A stretch of 64,000 nt of DNA from Datnioides undecimradiatus. Its lineage: Eukaryota; Chordata; Actinopteri; Lobotiformes; Datnioididae. Numbering within the stretch: the stretch's first letter is position 1; every line of letters begins with the position of its first letter. Below the pieces are notes generated by a model. It saw nothing but the letters and a program-made list of their open reading frames with translations. It was not told the origin of the DNA and searched no databases. The stretch covers positions 4,819,477 to 4,883,476 of the forward strand of contig WARS01000025.1 in assembly GCA_008933995.1 (NCBI GenBank), written 5' to 3'. Below, in pieces: positions 62,401-64,000 of the stretch. The position numbers were made by a program, and so were the translations under genes.

Positions 62401-63978
62401 TTTTGTTTAATTGGTCCACTCTGAATCATGTAAATTCCCATCATGTGCTCATTTCTTCACTTTTAATAATCACCTGACAAGAGATGGATTCTGTGTGAAA
62501 TCACTACAGAGGCTGCTCTGATTCACAGTCTTGCGCTTTCTCTCATTGTCTGCCAAACTCACTTTGCCAAACCATTCAGCGTTTCTGCAGGAGGTGTGGT
62601 TAAAAGTAGCCTGTGATTAAATCTAATGTAATATCCTGGAAAATCTGTTGTTGTAGAGGCAGGCAGCGAAATGAAAAACAAAAGGAATGACCTCTGCGTG
62701 GAGATGAGTAATCCGAACTATTGGCTGCCTTTCAGCTGGGGGTCATGGGAGAAGAAATATCTGGCAGAGAAGTGCAGCATATCAAGAGTCTCAGACTATA
62801 AAAGCTGATTACACAATCCCCCGTTTTTTCAACCTCAAAAGTAGTAGGACTTGATTCCCTGGAAAGGAACCATTATGAAGCAACAAATACACGCAGGAGA
62901 TTATTCGAGATGTCATTTCCAGCTCTTCGGGCCAGTCTGGGTTGACATGTTAACATGTAACTTTTTTGGGTTATAGCTCACAAAAGTTTAGACGGTGCAA
63001 AGGTTTTGTGTTGACTTAAGAACTAAGATAACATTTGTGTTATCATCCTAAAAGTGCACTGCACTGGTAGCTCTATGTACTGGAATTTCCTCAAAAACCG
63101 TACACAGCCTAGAGGAAGTGAAATCATGTCTGAACAGCACTGCTGCTTTGCTCTGCTCGGTCTCCTGAATGGGGAATTTTCCATGGTGAAAGTCTGGAAT
63201 CTCCACTCCGGCAACATGAATAAGCAGTTTTCATTTAGTTTTCTTACACACAGGTCTATTACCAAGATTGGATTGTGGTTATGTTCAAACAGGTCTGAGC
63301 AAGGCCATTGGGGTATTTGCATGTGGCAAATATTGAACATGAATACACAATCACCCTTAACTCTTTTGCTGAGTCAGTGAGAACATGCGTCAAACCTGCT
63401 GCTCAACAGTCAAGACATTTCTTTTTTCTTTGAATGCTAGCAGACCTGTTAAAACAAAGACCTCGCTGTTGTATGGCCAGATCCAAAATAAGGAAGTGAA
63501 AACGTGTATTTCTAATACATGTGATATTATCTAACTCTTAATCCTCTCTGTTGCCTTTAGGACAAGATTTTCCATTGGGGCTTAAGTCTCTAAAACACAC
63601 TTAAGCTGTGACAAAAGTGAAAAAGTAAGTGAAAAATACACAACCTGCCTACGGGAGCACTATCATTTTCACGTCCAACCGCGCTAGCAGCTCCCACTGA
63701 GGTCATGCCCTGAATATTTTTAGCCATGCTAGCTGTCAGAGTGTGCCTTTAAAATGGCAATGTTAGTTGGCCGGTCTTGACAATTGCTGGATGAATTAGC
63801 ATAACCTTTCATGCAGACATTCATTGTTCCCAGAGGATCAATGCCACTGAGATTGGGTCAGGTTGGCATTTGTGGTTTTGGTCCTAAATGTATTCACATT
63901 TGCTTCAAGATGAATTTAAAATACCTGCTGTCTTTAGCACTGCAATCCTATGAAATTACCAAGCACAAGATAGAAAGT

Positions 63979-63994
63979 AAAAAAAAAAAAAAAA
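63979..63994. repeat. Poly-A tract at right edge
   Basis: About 16 A residues ending the window. Confidence 0.9.
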
Positions 63995-64000
63995 GTAACA

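Larger units (their letters stand above)
57901..64000. other. Intergenic DNA right of impdh1, no gene recognised
   Basis: AT-rich with microsatellites, poly-A tracts and old repeat fragments. Apart from the exon-like stretch at 61,614-61,751 I see no supported coding or RNA gene. Confidence 0.5.

Overview
The window is vertebrate nuclear DNA, almost certainly from a teleost fish. The support is intron-split genes with GT-AG junctions, many (CA)n/(CT)n microsatellites, several diverged non-autonomous repeats of types common in ray-finned fish, and a gene set matching the conserved leptin-PRRT4-IMPDH1 neighbourhood (human 7q32). Four protein-coding genes are supported; they fill only a few percent of the window. 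Left part (1-8,000): the last coding exon of a leptin gene (+, 179-499, upstream exons outside the window), then a two-coding-exon DUF829/TMEM53-like alpha/beta hydrolase gene (-, 5007-6870), with a CpG-rich probable promoter near 7,550-7,960. Middle (8,000-40,600): an intergenic stretch of microsatellites and old repeats, then prrt4 (+), whose three coding exons (23817-24864, 31055-31198, 37788-39856) join in phase to a 1086-residue protein: signal peptide, long Ser/Thr/Pro-rich ectodomain, about seven hydrophobic segments and a Ser-rich tail. A noncoding first exon may end at 17,630. Right part (41,000-64,000): impdh1 on the minus strand. Fourteen coding exons between 51,696 and 42,827 join in perfect phase to a 514-residue IMP dehydrogenase, the same length as human IMPDH1. 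A further exon at 57,221-57,001 encodes a 73-residue N-terminal extension containing the HETAAQRYSA motif of the mammalian retinal IMPDH1(595) isoform, and its two leftover bases join the shared acceptor as a Ser codon just before Met1. The locus therefore carries a housekeeping start (leader exon near 53,800) and a photoreceptor-type start. prrt4 and impdh1 converge, and a CpG-rich promoter-like segment of unknown purpose (about 41,867-42,180) lies between their 3' ends. From 57,300 to the right edge I recognise no gene, only repeats, microsatellites and one unexplained exon-like stretch at 61,614-61,751. The genes are unrelated in function (energy-balance hormone, putative hydrolase, neural-type membrane protein, guanine nucleotide synthesis); what links them is conserved order. 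I see no rRNA, tRNA, CRISPR array or intact autonomous transposon.
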